This document shows positions 19,253 to 32,900 of a stretch of 64,000 nt of DNA, piece by piece. Each line of letters opens with the position of its first letter. Position 1 is the stretch's first letter. The notes under the pieces were generated by a model that did not search any database, was not told the DNA's origin, and was given only the letters and a program-made list of their open reading frames with translations. Both the position numbers and the translations under genes were made by a program. Source of the DNA: Sisyra terminalis (taxonomy: Eukaryota; Arthropoda; Insecta; Neuroptera; Sisyridae). The stretch is from positions 11,488,001 through 11,552,000 of the forward strand of contig OY292276.1 in NCBI GenBank assembly GCA_958496175.1, written 5' to 3'.

Positions 19253-20992
19253 AGTTTTTAAAATATTTTAAATGATTTTTTATTTATTTACATGTTTAAA
19301 ATACCTATACAACCATAATGGAGAACAAATATACATTTTTTTTTATATTAGTGAAACTGAGATGAGAATTTATTACTGTGACTAGAAAACCTACATAACA
19401 TTGATTTTATAAACTATTTGGCATTTATACACTTAATATAATTTTTGGCTAACAAAAACACGCTCGAAAAATTCCACAAATATTAAATAGTTACGTCTAA
19501 GTAAATTACAAATAAAACATATACATAAATAGAGAGTGGAATGTAACAACGTGTAACGTATCTCTTAAAAACTAAACAAAATGCCCTTAATGTTCAGTTA
19601 AAATGCGAAATTTCTTCTAAATTTTTATATAAATAATTACCCTTTGAAAGAAACTTGACAAGATATTGAAATTAGCACTGCCTAATGGCAGTGCTAATTA
19701 GTAATAAATATATTCGAGCGTTTAAATCAATTAATGCGGTTGAGACTTAGAGTATCAAAGATTGTTAAACATTCAACAGATCTGTTGCCAATTCTTAGTG
19801 TTTTCTTCAAGTTTTATGTTGGCTTCTTTGTCTTTTACTTTCGCCATATATAAACTTGCATCTGTGGATGATTTTGGCCACTTTAATCGTTTTATAAGCT
19901 GGAAAGTTCCGTGGAGATTATAGCAAAAGACAGAGATCGAGACTTATAAATTTTGTGTTTATTTAACTGGCAATTAAAAATAAAGAAATCCTGCAATAAT
20001 TTTGATTCCCGTTGCAATTAAAGTGACCGAAAATTGAGCCACTTATTACGCCTATAAAAATGTTAATTATTTTTTAAAAAAAATATTTTTTTCGGATTTA
20101 ATTTATTCATTAAATGTTCTTTGCCACAAATTGTATGTTAAATCCCTTAAAAACTTTCTCTACAAAAATTATTCGCTTTTCTTTTCATTTCAAAGACTTA
20201 TTTCCGTAAAAATTACAAAAAAAAATAAATCTAAAGATTTAAAAAGTTTTACTTTAAGTGGCTATAACTTTTTATTCATTTATTTATCAAAAAAGTGCAG
20301 GTTTTTTTTTTAAATCAATACAAATCTTTTACTTTACTATGAAACGCCTTTGCCATATTTTCCATAGAATATTTAATAGTCTAAGTTTGAAATTTCATTT
20401 TCGTGTTTAACTGGCAAGAATTTGTTCAATGGATAAATTTTGAACCCAAATATTATAAGTTTACAATAGTTTTGAAGTTTTTTTAATACATTTTCATATG
20501 AATGAAGAAATCAATACCTTAAGCATGTGAAAACCAAAGAAGCCAACATAATACTTACAGAATTATCTAACGAGTTGGATTTTCATTAAAATTTGTATTC
20601 CGTTTTTTTTATTTATCAGATTTGATCTATTATACTTAAAACTATTTATTTTTCACACAGCATTGTTCAAGTACTTTATAAGTTTTGGCATGCATTAGTT
20701 GAAAAAAATTTTTTTTTTTTTCAAAAAAACTTAAACTTTGATCTTAACATTCTAAATTATCGATTATTATGAATATCTAAATATTATCAATAACAAGTGA
20801 TTTATGTTTGTCATAGAAATTAAATAAATACCTTTTTTTTAAAAGAATGCAAAAGTAAGAAATCTATAACTTTGCCTATAGTCCAATTTTGGTTATAATA
20901 TTGATTAAATACTTAGCTAATAATTTTCATTTGAATCGAGGTATGAGAAGAAGAGTTCGCTACGAAATTTCGTTTAGAATATATTAAACGCA
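19253..20992. other. Tail-to-tail interval: neur 3' UTR and intergenic DNA
   Basis: No protein-coding signal is visible. Because neur ends at 20993 on the minus strand, much of this stretch is probably its 3' UTR. Several TTTATT runs (minus-strand AATAAA), for example near 20643, 20275 and 19275, are candidate poly(A) sites and I cannot choose among them. A perfect stem-loop sits at 19670-19699. Confidence 0.55.
19670..19699. other. Perfect 13-bp inverted repeat between convergent 3' ends
   Basis: The arms aattagcactgcc and ggcagtgctaatt are perfectly complementary around a 4-base loop (taat). It is more GC-rich than its surroundings. It would fold in a transcript from either strand and could act at an mRNA 3' end. 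No function is demonstrated. Confidence 0.6.
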
Positions 20993-23900
20993 TCATGATT
21001 TATATATTCGGATTACATCTTTGATGGTGGCTCTACATAGAGGACAATGTCCACCGCCTTTGCCCCGCCATTGTTGAATTGCACAGTCGTAGCACATGCA
21101 CATATGTCCACAAATGTATAGCACCGAATCGATTGAATTTTCATAGCATATTGTACATTCGACTCCAGTTCCGGTTCCTGCGTAATTTCCCGACGCCAAA
21201 TCTGAACGGTTTTTGATTGTATTGTAAATTGTTCCTGAGATTGGCTGCAATTTAAAAAAAATGGGATTAGTATGAGATTTTGGAAAATTTTGGGGTAATA
21301 ACTTACCTCAATGTATGCGTTGCTGTATGTGGAAAGCATTGTTCCGGTAGTATTTGAGGCACCTGGTAGAAATTGTTTCGGATATGCCGTATTAGGGGTT
21401 ACTACTGTTGAGGAATTGGCAGAAGTCACCACACTATCGGCGCCCCGATGAATACCTTGCGTTTGTGGGACGGAAGTAACTGAATGATTTTGACTAGACG
21501 TTGGAGTAACAACAATATTTCCGGCATTTTGATGATTTAGTAGATTTGCATTCGTTGGTAAATTCACAACCAGAACTGTTCCACAATTAACATTAGGCTG
21601 AAACGGTACTTCGTTGGGCGACACACAACAAACTCGTGAATTTTGTGCAGAAGCTGAATTTCGTCGAAGTTCCGATTGCGAATTTATACTATTCATCGAT
21701 TCCGATCCAGAAGACATACCACGAGGCTTATCTTGAACGGGTTTTACTGAAGGCTTTGGCGGTGGACAACTTAACACACGAATTTTTTGCGTCGAACCAT
21801 AAATATCCAAAAAGGCCCATAACTTCAAAGTTTGGTCTACATGCATAACCACACTGGGAGGCCCTCCGTTTTTACTAATTTGAACCTCGCCGGTAACCGT
21901 AACACAAAAACTAAGTTCGTCTCCACGTTGAGGACTGCTGGCCACGTCTTTACTAACCACCCAATATTCGGGACGATCCAGAAGCAAATCAGAATCATCT
22001 GGAAGATCGGACGATGATAATGTGGCTGGATCACAGGATGTTAATCCCAAAGCTAGAGCACCCACGTAAATCGGCTCGGTGGCAAGAATTTGAACTACGA
22101 GTCGTTCTCCTAGTTGTAACGGACGTGCCGTAAAGACATACCCCTGACAAAATTCGGAATCATATCGCGATGCAATACATCTATCTGGACTAAATCTAAC
22201 ATTTATTCCTCGCGTTCGATGGAATGGAACCTGTTGAAAGACCATTCCGTTTGGCTGATTAACAAGACTTGGTATTGCGGGATCAAAACGTTCATCTTGC
22301 ACCCGCAATGATTGCATCGGAGCGATTATTCTCTCGACTTCGTCCGGACTTGCATCGTAACTCCTCCGGGAGTTATTAAGTTGATGCCGTACATCTACAA
22401 ATTCAATGGCCGTGGAATTTCCGTAGACGTCAATCAATGCCCATAGTGGTCCTCTGGTATCGATTCCACCAAAAAAGAACCCTTGCTCCTCGCCATTAAT
22501 TCCAAAATAAACATCCCCCGATGAGTTCACATAGTAAAACAAAATGGTATCACGTTCACAAAATCGTTCGGCCAAAGCTTTCGCCCAATATCCCGGCTTA
22601 TTGGTCAAATCAGGACATGCATATTTCGGTAATCCATACCGCAAAGTTGCCGGATCGTTGGCGGTAAACCCAAATCGAATCACACCACTCCAATTGTTGG
22701 AAGTTTCGACCAGTTTAATGCAAACTTTTTCATTAATTTTAATGGCCCGCGAGCTGAATGTGATTCCCTTGCAAAAGCTTTCGCAACGTTTTGCGTAGGT
22801 TCCATCGCGTGAAATACGAATATTATCGCCGTGAACTTGATGAAAAACCAGAGGTGGTAGATTGTTCGTTCCGATATTTCCGGAGCTGGAACGCGGAACT
22901 GGAAATAGAAAGAAAAAAAAACTAATTAAATATTTTCTATTTTTGAAATGGTTCGAGAATTCCATCACTGTAGACTTATTTAAATTTGCTTTTTGAAAGC
23001 AGAGATAAAAGCAAGACAGATAAAACGGCGTTATATACAAGGGGGAACTTAATAAAAACCAGGTGTACGGGAACTTGGAAAGCAAGATGCTTTACGAAAC
23101 GAACATCTGTCGAGTCGCCCTAAAAACAGGTATCAGCTATTAGGTAAAGCTTTTGGAAATTTTCGAAAGGGACTCATTTTAATATAAATAAAAAAAAATA
23201 TAAAGCATCTACTGTTTCTTCTGGAAAGTTTTATTAAACATTTAAATAGAAATATCGGAAGAATTTTAATATTTTTTTTGAAGAGAAAATACAGAAATAT
23301 TTGTACAGTCGGATATGTAAGTATTAAAACTCTTGGAAGTAACAGAGCAAAAAAATTATTCGTTTGGAACGGAAGTATGTGAAGCATGAGGCCTTGTCCA
23401 AGTCACTTCTTCGTTTTATTTGCTTAACCAACGTTATCCATCTATTCAAAGTACTAAAATTAAAAAAAAAACTTTCCTTAAAAAATGAATAATCTGCCAT
23501 CATAATATCACAAATCGTGACGTGGATGTTTCGAGCGTAGTAAAACAAAACAGGGGATTTAAGCTTCAGTGATTTGGACTCGTGCAAGGGAAGATTTTCC
23601 AGGATGGAGAAGAAAACGATTTTAAAAGAATACGAGTCGTTTGTGGTTAAACAAGTTAATGAATGGGTCGTATAATTTTATAATGATAAAAGGATGGATC
23701 TGAAAAATATAAATACGCGAATTTCCGGTGACAATAATTATCTGTACATCCGATGTAATTGATAAATATTAAGCATGTACATTAAGATTGTTGAAGTTCA
23801 CACTGAGATTATTAATGGCCATCAGGCCAATTGCGCCTTTGGCGCTTCTTATTATTTTCATTTGAACTTATACTTCCATAAAAGTAAATTAATAAAACAT

Positions 23901-26900
23901 ATACTTAAAGGATATAGGCTATCTTTCAAAAAATTCTGCATAAAACCATCGTTTTTTTAAATAAATACAGTGTCCATGTAATATAGATCAATAGTTCTTA
24001 ACCTGGGTTCAATCGAACCCCAAGGGTTCGGCAGAGATTAATACACACCTTCGACTCAAATGTTTTGAATATGAAAAAATCATACTTTATTTTTCTAATT
24101 TAGAAGAATTAGAATGTCAATGTTATGTCAATTGCCAATTGGCCCTACCAAACTGGTGGGGTTCAATACCGTCAACAAGGTTAAGAACCAAAAGTATAGG
24201 TCATAAGAGATGCAAAAGATACATCGATTTTTTTTCAAATATCGATGTTGTAGCCCAAAACATCGATGATACATCGTTCGTTATGAGCGATGTTTTATCA
24301 TAGCGTTGATTTGTGTTTCGCCAGTTTATAATATAAAGTTTAGAAATTTACAATTTCATGGTATCCATATTATTATTTAAGAAATACTTCATATAAATAC
24401 AATATAATCTCACTAATCCGGTACTCTTCACCCATGCCTCTCTAGCCCCTCTATATCTGTGCATACATTTATTCCCTCTATAAAATGCTTTATTTTATTC
24501 ATTACCTATGACTTTTTCACTATAATCCAGTAATCCGACTATTCCAATAATCCGGCACCTTCCGGTAATTAATAGTGTCGGATTAGTGAGATTACACTGC
24601 ATATTTAAATAGTGGTAGAAACCATAAAAAAAACAATTATCTATAGTCATAGTCATAAAGTAAAATAGAAAAACAATAATAGAAGAACGAACGCTATATA
24701 GCAAAGTTGTTCGCGAAACGAGTACAGAGGACTCTAGTGTCAATAATATACAACAGGGGTGGGTAAACAATCGATCATGATTTGGTCGACAATCGATTGC
24801 AAGCATTTTAAATAATTTTTTAGACAAATTTCAAATTTTTTAATACAAAATTTGTACTAAAAATTTAGCAATCAAGGAAATTTAACGGATTTAGTACAAC
24901 AGATATTAGATTCCCAAATAGTGCTTCCATACTTCTACCTTGTAATTGTCTTTTTAAATTTATATTATCGACAAAAATTTTTTATCGATCATTAAGTTGT
25001 TCAGTATTAAGTTTGCCCCTCCCTGGTATACAATAAGGTAATATAAAAGAAGGTATATCAATTCTGCAATGCATTATGGGAAATGTGTAAAAATGTGGCG
25101 CCGCCACAAGTGTGTCTGGAATATTATCATAACTAACCGAAACTTTATGTTACCTGTTAAAGTTAGTACTTCAGACACACTTGTGGCGGCGCCACATTTT
25201 GACGCATTTCCCATCATGTATTGGAATACTTTTTTATATATTATCTTAGTATACAAGTATAATTATAACCGCTAAAAAATTTTCATATAATTCACAAGGA
25301 ATTATAAATTTCAATGAAAAATTGTTTTCTAAACATAGGTAGAATTAAATAATAATGAGTTTATGTTATATTAAAGGTATTTAAGGCTTTAATTGGCTAA
25401 ATTGGTTTCAGTTTGAATAACAATAACCAAAAAAGAAAAACAACGTATAACAATTGAGTATGACATGTATTTTCGCGACAATGCGCTGCTAGTGGCCGAA
25501 AAAATAACTAAGCCATGTCCGAATTTTTGAGGACACGAGAACTAATAAATTACCTACCTAATTTGTTCTCTTGTTATATATTTTTCGGGGTCATAGCAGT
25601 ACCCATCCATGCATATATACGACACTTAACCACCAAGTGGACACGTGTCTATCCCACCCGTTAATGTCAATTTGAAAAATATGAATCGTTTATTTTGAAA
25701 GTGAGTTAAGTCCATTTCAAGAACAATCCCTATCGTGTTATCATTTTTAACCATAGGAAAAAAAAAATACTAAAGAGGAGGGAATAATTGGCATTTTTGT
25801 TAACAACTAAAATGAAATCAGTAATTTCTGAAAATTTAACAGTTTAATAATTAACATACTTTGTTCTAGTTACAAGAAAAAGAATCACCATATAGACCGT
25901 CCTTGAAATGGACTTACGCCACTTTCAAAATAAACAAGTCATATAATGCTTCATAATTTTGTATAACAACAATTTTTTGTAAAACTTTATTTTTGGCACT
26001 ATAGCCGAAACAATGGGGAGTCTATTCTAAAAAGTGGCCTTCAATGGGTGGTCACTCAAAAATGACAATATTTGCTGATTTTTTTAACGGGAAGCTTCAA
26101 CGTTATAAAAATATGATTGAAAATTGAAAAGGGGCACATGGATGAGGGAAATTCTTTTTCTAGTTCTAAATTGATGGTAAATTTTTAGTGATTTCTGTAT
26201 GGAAACAGGATTGGGTGTAGTGATAAAGTAGAGCGAATAGCTTTTATTAATGAAAACTAATATTAAATGAAGCAGAAGCGTTATTTTAAAGGAACCAAAT
26301 TAATTTGGACTTGTCAGTGGAGTTACTATTAAAAGCTGTGTCATAAGCAAAAGACAAATAAATTGGATTACTTTTGTAAAAACCACAACACATGGCATCC
26401 CTCCCACATTGAATCCCTTAAGAGAAATGCATTATCGACGAGAATTAAATGAAGGGAAATGGTGATTGCATATGGGCATATTCCCTTACATACACCGCCA
26501 TATAAAAATACTATCAAACCACCCTCGCCAGTTCGGCACATATCTCCAGACTCGTAAACACCCGGGAATGAGGGGGACGCATTGAACATATGAGCCATAG
26601 GAACTTTTACTCACGTTTTTCTAAATTCTTCAAAGTCTGTTTTATGGAAGAGAACGAAAAAAAAAAGAACGAGAACACGTGCGACCCTTGAGTACAGACG
26701 ATAATATAGAGTTACCCAAACTTTAGATGTCGTTACATCCGGTCTATGGTTTTGCATCCGGAGCAGGCCGACAGTTATTTCCGGAACTAGACAATGCGGA
26801 GATTTTCGTAAGTTTCAGGAGATCCACCTATTTCTTTAACTAATTATTCTAGAGAAATTATTTTTTGCTTTCTAAATAATATAAAATACTAGCTGATCCC

Positions 26901-29900
26901 CGCGACTTCGTCTACGTAACGTAGGTGTTGATTATATTTTCTTTTTAGATTTGCTATCTGCAGTGGTATAAGAAAATTTTTCATTTTTCTTATTTCTTTT
27001 ACGAAAAATATAATCATACCTGAAAACACTATTTTGTCGACTTTAAAAAAACACATTTAATAAGCGGTTGCAAAGAATAAAATATTTGTATGTAACGATC
27101 AATTAATTTTCAAAAAATATTTATAAATATCTAAAAAGAGTATGTTCAATTGCGTATACCTACGGTAGCTTTACCTACCGTGAACCAAATAATCCATAAA
27201 TTAATAAGTATCTATACATAAAAAAAATATCAAGTTCAATAAAGTCGGTCTTAATTATGACTAAAAACAGTAAAAAGTTATCAAAATACTTGCGTCAAAA
27301 TAACAGAAGTAAAGGGTCTAAATTTAGAATATTAGTAGAAATCCCATTTCATTGTCTCGACTCCCGAATTAATCTTTTTTTCAAAACTATTTCACTACTG
27401 CAATGTACAAAACTACCGCGAAATTAAAATTTGTTCAATTGCACGAAACCCAGTTCCTCCATAATCAAGTATAACCATTGTGTATATGCACTTATTATTA
27501 AAATATTTGAATTTCAACTATATAATTAAACCATTTTCTTTTAGTTCACCGAATTTTTCGCTTCTCGATATTCGCTCACTAATGTATTTATTTGTGAATA
27601 CGTATTTCGGATTTTCAGGTTTACAATATGTGAAAACCAAAAAATTTATTGCTCACTTATAAATTTAACTTAACCATTTTCAGATATATCTATCAGAGTT
27701 TAAATTTTTAAGCAGACCCAAAGTTTTTGTTTCTAATTTTAAACAAACTTTGTTTTATAATAAAGGGTAATTACAGTTCGTCTTTAACGGTACTTTGATA
27801 ATTAAATTTGAAATTTCGATTGTTTATTAGACGTTATGCCGTACAAACTATGCTACCATTTTTCACTCTTTTAGGGGAGGAATTATAAAAAACCCTTTTT
27901 TATTATATATCTGCATCGTATAAGAAAAACACTTTCCAAATTTCATTGACACAAATATGCATTTATATTTGAAAATACAATGTAAAAAGAAAAAAAATAT
28001 GCCCTTCTTTATTTTGATTATCAGACTAAAAAGCAATTCTGGAAAAAAGCAAAATTGTTGGAAATAGGTGAAAAGCGTGGAAGTAAATTCGAATATTTTA
28101 TTCATTTCCAATAACAATAATTGGTTTTCAAATTGTTCTAAATACCGAAGAAAAATTAGTTTGGAAGATTTTATATTTTAATTGATAATGAAATATATGA
28201 TAAAAAATTGCTCCCTTAATGCTTTTCAGCAGAATATGTAATTGCTCCAGGTCACAATCATTGGTTCATAAAAATTAGATTTTAAAAATTTAGACTGTTG
28301 AAAAACAAACAAAAATGAAAAACCGCCTCTTTGGTATTTGGTATAAGTACCTATTACATATACTTTCATACTAATTAAGTCATTACGTTATTTAAAATGT
28401 ACCTGCCAATAAAAGTCCCGTCAAAATCGGTCCAGCCATTTCAGAGATTAACCGGAACAGACAGACAGACAAACAAAAATTGTAAAAAATGTTCTTTTGT
28501 TTTATGTACTGTATATTTCATATATACCTGTAGTAAAAAGCGGTTATTTCAATATTACAAGTATAGATTAGATTGGCGAGATTTTATTCAAAAATAAAAG
28601 CGGTTCCCCCCCCATCGCTTTTTTATCTTTAAGTAGTAATATCAGAAAATTAAATAATGTTTGACAAAAATTTGTTATTACTAAGTTGATATAACAAAAA
28701 CAGAAACTAATTATTAATTACTTTATTTTTTTAAGATAAAATAATTTTTCTAAAATAAAAGTAGTCTAAGTTACTCCTTATTACATCAGCTACCTGCTAA
28801 TAAAAGTCCCGTCAAAATCGGTTCAGCCATTTCAGAGATTAGCCGGAACAAACAGACAGACAGACAAACAAAAATTGTAAAAAATGTTCTTTTGTTTTAT
28901 GTACCGTATATTTCATATATGTCTGTAGTAAAAAGCGGTTATTTCAATATTACAAGTATAGATGGTTCAAAACTACAGTTAATTAACTTGAATATTTAAG
29001 AAATTTTTTTGGATTTTAGTTTTGCTGTGCATTTCTTTGAAAATCCGGAAAACTTCCGTACACACTTGAAGATTTTTGAAGAACATTTTTGACCAGTGGC
29101 AGATAATTGAAAATTTTCAACAGTTCTAAGAATCACAGGTTTCAATGTTCGATATCTTTACTATAGCGGAAATCATTTCCTTTAAAATGATTCATTGATT
29201 TACATTGTAACAGTGTATAGGATTTTTTTTTTAATTTTATAAGTTCCAAAGAGTTGAATTTCAACAAGTTGAAAGTAATTCAATATTCGATTGGATAATT
29301 GATACGATTACAAATGTGGGGCAATATCGTCGAAGTCTAACATTTCATTGAGAACATTTTCGGTTTGCTTCATTTACATTATATACATATTGAAGCCGAA
29401 GCATTTATTATCCCATTATGTCATTTACAATTATAACTATGTACAATGTTCATATACATATACAACTTACATCCTGTCGACAAGGCTAAATTTATTCTTG
29501 GCGTCCTAATAAATTCCGTCCATATGAGATATGAAATATGTATTGTAACGTTTGGAAAGTATCAAAGCACGTTTGGAGAAGATAGAAAAGTAAAACGGGA
29601 ACTTTTTACAGAACTCTTCTTCAACGCGTAATTTTATTATCTCACGAGGTCATTACACTACGTGCGATTAGTACAATACTGTCATTGAGAAACGATATCT
29701 ACTACGATACCAAAACTCGTGTTTGATTTTAAAGATTCTGATGGTTCCAACAAAAAAATAAGTAAAATCAACGATACCAACAATCTACATTTTGCACGAT
29801 TTTTCCCCCAAATCAAGAAGAGTAATATAGAGTGGTAACATAGAGCCCAATTAATTATCATTTTTCAATGAAGATACTAGTAGATCAACTGGTTAAAGTA

Positions 29901-32900
29901 TATATACAAACGGGTATAATGCGAATGGAGAAATGGAAGCAGATATCTTTAAATATTCATCAGTTTTGCTTTTACCCTTTTGGTGTAGGTACTATCAGCA
30001 GTTAAACTTGTTACACACATTAGTTATCTGTAGCTAAAACCGATGACTTCCCGATTCGCATGCCACGAATTGCTGATGCAATGCATTTCTGTGTAAATGT
30101 CAGCGATATCTTTTGCAAAGCTTAATGAAAAACAAGTTAGAAATCTCAACCAACAATAAATAAAATTCGATTTTAAAACTGCAAGTTAATTACGGAAAAC
30201 GTACGACAATCGATAAAATTAGTACAGAAAAGTGTGCCTATAATCTATATGGATTTAATTCATAAATGCCTGCCACTTTATAAAACCACTTTCAATCTCG
30301 AATTAAAAAGTGTTATTTTCCCATTTAATTCTTTCAAACATTTCCATGTTTTATCCAGCAGAATTTTTACGAAATGCCGTATTTTTTTAGAAGGGGGAGG
30401 ACGATTAACAACAATTAATTGAACCATTTATTTTGAAAGTGAGTTAAGTCCATTTCAATAACAATCCCTATAGTGTTGTCATTTTTAACCATAGGAACAT
30501 AAAATACTAAGGAGGAGGGAATAATTGGCGTTATAAAATCAGTAATTTGTCAAAATTTAGCAGTTAAATAATTAACATACTTTGTTCCAATTACAAGAAA
30601 AAGAATCATCATATAGACCGTCCTTGAAATGGACTTATGCCACTTTCAAGATAAACGAGCCAATTAGTTGTAATAAAAATTTTCAATTGTTGGCAACTAT
30701 TGACTTAGTCTAAGAATTTAAAACATAAATTGCTTTGTGGTGGAAGCTTTTTATAACACAAGTGGAGCTTATGCGAACTTTTCCGGCTTTTCCATATGAC
30801 ATTTTCTTTTTTCTTTTTAAAAGTTAGCCAAAGTGTTGCTGGATATGTATAGTTCGTGAAATAGTATTTCCTTGGAAAACCCTAATTGTTTTTATTATAT
30901 AGTTTTTTATATCTGATAAGTAGGAAAGAATTTGTTCATCACCCTAAAGTTGAGTATTTTATTTTTGTGAAGACGCTATTTTCTCGTTGTAAAGTAAGAA
31001 GGATTTAGCCCCACCCCCGTCCGTTTATTTATTGTAGGTAGTTTTAGTTGAAAATTAAATAATTTATGACTCCAATTCTTCATTTCTATATAAATTAGTG
31101 CATAATTATTGTCGACAATTTTAATATTCTTTAATGATTACTCATGAAGTAGCTTGGCAATCGAAATACGTATCTGGTGGCCTCTTAGCACATGAGCCAA
31201 TATGTAAGGCCAACGTTTACGCCTATTGTGTAGAAGTGGAACCAGATTCAAGAAGTCCAAACGTAATCTTGAATGAAATTAATTTGAGGTCCAGTACCAA
31301 TAAAACAAAGAAGAGTCCATGACATATATTCACTGCACCAAAACCATCTGAAATTTCTTCTAAAACTATAAAAGTTTATCATTTTTAATTAACTTTATTT
31401 ATTTAATCAAAATAAGATTTTTTCGCTGACTTTGAACAGTTATACTGTGTATACAATATATATGATATATTGCGGTCCAATTTATGTAGTATAATTTAAT
31501 ATAATAATATATAAAAATCATACCATAAACATAAATTTCAACAGAAGTTCAAACAAAAATATTCGTGACGTATTTCGATTGCCAAGCAATCTTCCTCAGT
31601 GGTCATCAAGTAGTTTGGATCACTCCGTAACTGCTTTGTGATCACTGAGGAAGATTGCTTGGCAATCGAAATACGTATCTGAGCAATACGTCACGAATAT
31701 TTTTGTTTGAACTTCTGTTGAAATTTATGTTTATGGTATGATTTTTATATATTATTATATTAAATTATACTACATAAATTGAACCGCAATATATCATATA
31801 TATTGTATACACAGTATAACTGTTCAAAGTCAGCGAATAAATCTTATTTTGATTAAATAAATAAAGTTAATTAAAGAAGAACCACACTATATAGTTAATC
31901 AAATAGGAATTGATAAGTAGGGGAGTTCTGACGAAACTTTTCTCATTCCATCGAAGATTTGACAAGAGCTTAAAAAGAGGATTAAAAGTATTGCCATCTG
32001 TGCACAATTTCTCCACACAAATTAGTGTCTATAGTTAACGAAATGTTATACATATCAAGGGGGAAAATTGATATATAAAAATAAATTTATTATAGAACTG
32101 CAATATGAAAGATAACAAATGCTTTACTTTTATCAAATTTAAAATTCTTATCAGACTGCTTTGAAAAAAATGATAAAATTTCTTAGTTTTACGATTTTTT
32201 TTTTTTTTTAAAGTAAGAAATTTCAGATGGTTTTACTGCATTGAATATATTGTCATGGGCTCTTCTTTGTCCATGAGAAAAAAATAAATCTATGTCTAAG
32301 TTTAGTCAATCTTTTATTTCCGAATCTTCAAAGAAAAAAAATATTATTTAACAATCAGTTGTGACGATCCAAAGCGGTGCAAATCTGTTCAACAGATGAC
32401 ACAAAAGCAATTGTCCAAGGTGCAAAATAAGAAGACAAAAAATAAAATTTGGTTGCCACGTGTTGCCTTTGGCCAAAACCCGTGAAAAAAATGTGCTAAA
32501 AAAATCACTTTTATTGCCCCCAAAATAAAATAAATTGCCACAAGTCGCGTTAATTTGAAAACGAAACATTGGTGAGAAAATTTACATTGAACATTTTTCA
32601 AGAAATGGCTGAGTAAAGTATAAAAATAGCGTGTTGGTATTACTGTCGTTTTCAAAATAAACATTATATGGCCCCATAGAGGTTACACATTGGAGGAATG
32701 GCTGTGCGGGAGATTGAACCACCATCTGGCATTCCCACAGGAACAAAGCAACGCAAGGGCTTGACTCAATGGTATTTATTCGACCAAAAATAGATAGGAT
32801 TGTGTTTATATTAAATTGCTATTTATTGATTTGAGCGACATTAGTGCCACCTCTATTCATTTGAAGTTCATTGAATTCATTAGCAATTAAACCTGTACTT

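Noticed and set aside
19253..20992. Search for Brd, K and GY boxes (miRNA-type 3' UTR motifs of Notch-pathway genes) on the neur strand
   Set aside because: I saw no clear match by eye; absence is not proof because the 3' end is undefined.
21636..22798. Plus-strand ORFs across the neur locus
   Set aside because: They are antisense shadows of the neur NHR exon.
24001..24040. tRNA-like gggttcaatcgaacccc block
   Set aside because: There is no cloverleaf; the sequence is the end of a hAT MITE.
31134..31322. 62-codon ORF containing WQSKYVSGG
   Set aside because: It translates part of a family T hammerhead remnant (tggcaatcgaaatacgtatc).
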